Positions 60,301-64,000 of a stretch of 64,000 nt of DNA are shown here, in pieces. This stretch comes from Ampelomyces quisqualis (lineage: Eukaryota > Ascomycota > Dothideomycetes > Pleosporales > Phaeosphaeriaceae). The stretch spans positions 1,674,001 through 1,738,000 of the forward strand of contig JAGTXZ010000008.1 in NCBI GenBank assembly GCA_018398575.1. Direction: 5' to 3'. Under the pieces are notes generated by a model that did no database searches, was not told the DNA's origin, and saw only the letters and a program-made list of their open reading frames with translations. Numbering within the stretch: position 1 is the stretch's first letter; each line of letters opens with the position of its first letter. The position numbers were made by a program, and so were the translations under genes.

Positions 60301-62460
60301 TAAGATTTTTTAAGCTAATAGGAGCTTTAAGCATCTCTTAATACAATAAATAGAAGAAGAGAAATAGTAAGAACTGTTTAAGATACAATAGTCTTTTTTC
60401 TCCTATAGAGCGTTGCGTTATTGCACATTAAGATAGACAGTAGCTAGCACTATAGCTTAATATAGAATAGTAAAAATAGAAGGTAAAGGATTATATAAAC
60501 AGGGGTACTTAGATAGCTAAATAAACTGTAACCTATCTATGTCTAATTAAATCTTAAATTGTCTTAACTATTAGAGGCTAAGTATACAATCCTAAGACCT
60601 AAGATTAAAGATAAGAAATAGACAGTTTAAAATCTTTTAGCTATTAATATTTAAGTGTAGTTAAATATATTAAGTAACTAAAGAAGTAATCTAATCCTTA
60701 AAGCTGCGTACCTAAACCTAAAAGAAGAGCTTTTAGATAGGTTACTGCAAGGCTTTAGAAACAGATAAGATAATTTGTAAATTTAAAAATAAGAAACCTT
60801 AAGCACTAGTGTTTACAAGAGTATTAAGGTATAAGCTAAGGCCTTAGTTATAAAGAAGCATAGGTATAAGAAAATAGAGACTGTAAAACAAATAAGAAAG
60901 GTTAAGGTAAAATAGATTGTAATAGCTTAGGCCTAGAGAGAAGTGTTCTTCTAAGCGCTTCTATTTCTTGTATAATATACTTTCTAATTAAGTTGCTCTT
61001 AAGTATCTTTATACTTATCTACTTCTATAGCTTTAATCTAACACATATAAGGCTTTGTGCAGTTACTAGAGTAGTGTTCTAGCTTACTATAATTGTAACA
61101 ACTACTAGAGGTCTTTTGTTGTTCTAGCTTAGAAGTCTTTATAAGAAGACGCACTGTTATAGATTAATAGGCTAGCGCAGAATTTGTTAGAGCGCTAGTA
61201 GTAGTAGTCTAATTTAGCTCTAAATTCTATTATAGAGCTAACCTAATTAGCAACTTAGCAGCAGCTAGTGTTATACTTAGTGTAGAGTTATTCTTCTACT
61301 CTATATTATATGTAGTAAGGTGTTCTACTATCTAATTAAATAAGTTCTTCTATTAGTGCTTAAATCCTAGGTTAGGAGCTTGCAACCCTAGCGTAATCTT
61401 AGTCTATAAGTAGTAAAACTACTCTAAAGGAGGTACTTATCTCTTAACTATAGAACTTAAAAACCTAGCTTTAAATAAGGGGAACGTTTTCTCCTTTATT
61501 ATCTGCAATTAATTAAACACTATACAGCTTTTAGCTACTTTGTTGCCTGTAATAAAGTAGGACTTAAGTAGCTTAATTATTTACTTAGCGTTCTAAAATT
61601 GCTCTTAATTAGTATCTAATAAATATTATAGCTTAAGATAGCCCTTGGCTAATCCTGTAGTATAGCCCTATACTAAGGCTATGCGTTATCTTTTAGTCTA
61701 ATAGTAATCTAAGTTAATTTTAAGTTAATCTTAGATAGAAGCCTACTATTAGCAAAAGGTAGAATCTTTTCTATTACTAAGATTATCTATATTAGGCGTT
61801 TTCTTAGATTATTAAAGTTAGCAAGAGCCTTTATAGTAATATAAGTACTTAGATATAGAGCTGTTAGGTAAACAGCAGAGTGTAAAAAAGTTCTAGAGGG
61901 TTTTAGTAGTAGGTAGAGGCTTGTCTAGTTCTACTAACTAAGTTAGTCCTTCCTTAAGGGAATTAATCTCTGCTAATACCTATTTTAGTTCTTGTTATAA
62001 TTAATTAACCTCTATTTATATAGGGGTTAGATTTAGTGCAGCTCTAGGCTAAGAGAGTCTATTTCTTAATTTCTTAGTATCTGTCTTTTTTGCTTTAGCA
62101 CTCTGTTGCTAGGTTATTACAGTTAATATAGAGTTGTCTTAGAAGAAGGCTTCTAGAGTTAGTTCTTTAGGGGGAGTTATTAGCGTTGCCTCTAATACTC
62201 CTAGGTTATTAATAGTCTCTAAGTTTCTATTGTAGCACTAAACGCAACTTTTACTAAAGTAATCCTAACTATATATTAATAAGAAGATCTAAACCTAAAG
62301 GCTTTAGCTGTTAGGAGATCTAAGGGATCTTAACTGTATTTAATAGATTTGAGGTTGCAAATAGATCTAATTTAGATAGGGTTCTAGATGTTTTAACGCA
62401 ATCTTTTTAAAAGTAAATTATAATATTATCTAAATGCTATTACTAGCAGGATAAAGTTTC
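57378..62460 (-). pseudogene. Gypsy A3 gag-pol, RIP-degraded
   Basis: Minus-strand gag to integrase, in parallel with copy A1. The integrase C-terminal end is cut from the downstream segment by the hAT element at 57370. RT catalytic box YLNN at 59529-59518. The gag part is near 61.0-62.4 kb. Heavily interrupted by TAG/TAA. Confidence 0.75.
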
Positions 62461-62468
62461 TCTTGTAA

Positions 62469-62767
62469 TGTAATAACGCAGGTAGGTACAGCTATTAGAA
62501 TTAAATTAAATACGTATTAGAGGTATATAGAAGTGCGTGTTGTATTAGAGATTCTAGATTAGCTATACACCTATAGGTCTTATACAGAAGAACAAGAGAA
62601 ACTTATTCTCTATCTATACTATAGGCTTATATTTATAGTAGGCGTAGCAGCTAAGTTAGAGCGCTATTAAAGCGCTTTTGGTCCTAATCTACTAGCTCTC
62701 TACATAATCTGTTACTAAGCCTTTATAAGGTATTAGATATAACATATGTTTGTATGTGCTTATTATA
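62469..62767 (-). repeat. 5' LTR of Gypsy copy A3 (299 bp)
   Basis: Begins TGTAATAACGCAGG and ends ATTATA on the plus strand, followed by TTAGT (62768-62772). The terminal GTTACA has decayed to ATTATA by transitions. Confidence 0.9.
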
Positions 62768-62772
62768 TTAGT

Positions 62773-64000
62773 AGTAGCTGCTAAAAGCTATAGAGTAGCT
62801 TGTTATGTTGTGTTAATATAATAGGCTCTCTTTACTTATTTTAGTATTAGCTTAATTATTTAATAAAGAGTTAGTATATACTATTTTACTAAGTTATAGG
62901 CTTTGTAAAGAGAGCTATATAATACTAAAGTTCTATATTGTTATAGCTACTCTTAGATAGCGCTTCTACTAAGAGGTGTTAGTTAGATAGGTAGAAGTAG
63001 TCTTATACCTCTTAGAAGGCTATATAGAGCCTGCGCAGCTTAGAGCCTAGCTTTCTTCTATTTAGGTCTCCTCTATTAAGGCTTATAGAGTAGGCGCTAG
63101 TAGAGATATTTTAATTTCTAGTGCAGTTGCTAGTACTTTTAGAGTAAAGGCTATAGCTATTTAATCTAAGGCTACTAGGCTTATAGCTCTAGACTAGTAG
63201 GTAGAGGCTTAGAGCGCCTTATATCTGTCTAATACCTAAGTAAGAAGAGTTTAGGCTTATGTAAAGGCCTAGTAGCTTATCTTACATACCTTCTTAAAGT
63301 CTATATAGCTAAGTCTCTTAAGCGTGCTATAGACTTAGATAAGTATAGCTAGGTAGTTTTTGTAGCTAGCTTTGTAAGGGCTGCAGCAATTTGCATAGTA
63401 GGTAGTAGTAGTACACTTTTTTCTATAGAGCCTAATATACTTTGTAATTTTAGTGCTATAGTTATTATATCTTAGAGACCTAGTATATCTTAAAGTAGTA
63501 CACTATCTCTAGTAGCTAGAGTTGTATAGCGTTACGCTAGTGTGTTTCTTAATTTTATAGCTAAAGTCTAATATGCTAAAGAGGCAGAATAGTTACTATA
63601 CTAGTTATAAAAATAAGATAATTTAAGTTATAAGGCCTATTAAGTTTATACTATGCTAAGAGGCTCTACAGCTTATTAGCTTCTAGCAGGTTTATGCAAT
63701 AACTTTCTCTATAACAAGTTCTACTATAGTAAGAATTAGAGTCTTTATAAGAGACTAGTAAGAGGACGCTACTTCTTATACAGCGTAGTTAATCTAGCGT
63801 TCTAGAAGGCAAGTGCTAGTTCTATTAACTAATTAGATTATAAGCTTTCTATTCTTCTAGGATATTAAGTAAGTATAGATTTATTCTATAGCTAGGGTAA
63901 TTGCCTAGCCTATAGCTATAGTAGTTGTAGTAGGAATATCTTGTATAGATAAATCTAGTACCTTGTTATAAATAGCCTGCCTTATAGCAAAAGCTAATAG
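62773..64000 (-). mobile_element. Tad1-like LINE, 5' part, running off the window
   Basis: Continuation of the LINE past copy A3, RIP-degraded. By position on the minus strand it should hold the start of the endonuclease and the first ORF (gag-like). I could not recognise a motif in it; assignment rests on continuity across the A3 insertion (TTAGT duplication) and matching composition. The 5' end lies beyond 64000. Confidence 0.5.

Larger units (their letters stand above)
49701..62767 (-). mobile_element. Ty3/Gypsy retrotransposon copy A3, full length, interrupted by hAT
   Basis: Full-length element on the minus strand, LTRs 49701-49999 and 62469-62767, with TTAGT duplicated at 49696-49700 and 62768-62772. 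A hAT element (51454-57369) and an 8-bp duplication interrupt it near the integrase end; without these it is about 7143 bp. RT YLDD reads YLNN at 59529-59518. It is slightly longer than A1 and A2, in part from a net 33-bp difference in the accessory frame. Like A2, it is inserted in the LINE. Confidence 0.92.

Overview
The window comes from a filamentous ascomycete (Pezizomycotina). Its two-compartment layout, 47-58 nt introns with GTRNGY donors and CTRAC branch points, and massive RIP-type decay resemble Dothideomycetes such as Pleosporales; the exact taxon is inference. It splits sharply at 17087. Bases 1-17086 are a normal-composition gene region. Bases 17087-64000 are AT-rich transposon sequence in which CpA/TpG have been converted wholesale to TpA, so almost every old reading frame is broken by TAG/TAA.

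Gene region. On the minus strand lie a ZIP-family zinc transporter (1260-3051, 3 exons) and a folylpolyglutamate synthase (3613-5333, 3 exons, with an Arg-rich leader between two in-frame ATGs). A small cysteine-containing secreted protein (6091-6516, plus) follows. Next are a lineage-specific nuclear-looking protein (8641-10246, minus, 3 exons), an ER FKBP-type prolyl isomerase ending in KDEL (10775-11283, minus, 3 exons), a basic-tailed hypothetical protein (12239-12778, plus) and a second lineage-specific protein (14546-16300, plus, 2 exons). The 8641-10246 and 14546-16300 genes share a C-terminal motif and an intron position. A probable gene remnant (16876-17086) abuts the first transposon.

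Repeat region. (1) A 13.26-kb CACTA/EnSpm-like DNA transposon (17087-30344) has matching terminal inverted repeats and a 3-bp target duplication. It carries a decayed transposase frame and a small TA-flanked element that itself contains a long-TIR MITE. (2) A decayed Tad1-like LINE on the minus strand is split into three pieces (30685-34299, 48503-49700, 62773-64000+). (3) Three full-length copies of one Ty3/Gypsy family, each with ~300-bp LTRs and a perfect 5-bp duplication, explain those breaks. Copy A2 (34300-48497, plus) and copy A3 (49701-62767, minus) sit in the LINE, and copy A1 (35038-42134, minus) sits inside A2. (4) A 5.9-kb hAT transposon (51454-57369) is inserted in A3 with an 8-bp duplication; A1 provides the empty site. 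Insertion order is therefore LINE first, then A2 and A3, then A1 into A2 and hAT into A3.

The most unusual feature is in the Gypsy family. Each copy carries, antisense to gag-pol and between integrase and the polypurine tract, an extra ~235-245-codon frame starting with ATG. It keeps its length and frame in all three copies except for a net 33-bp in-frame difference, and in the copy read in full its internal stops are all TAG/TAA of the kind RIP produces.
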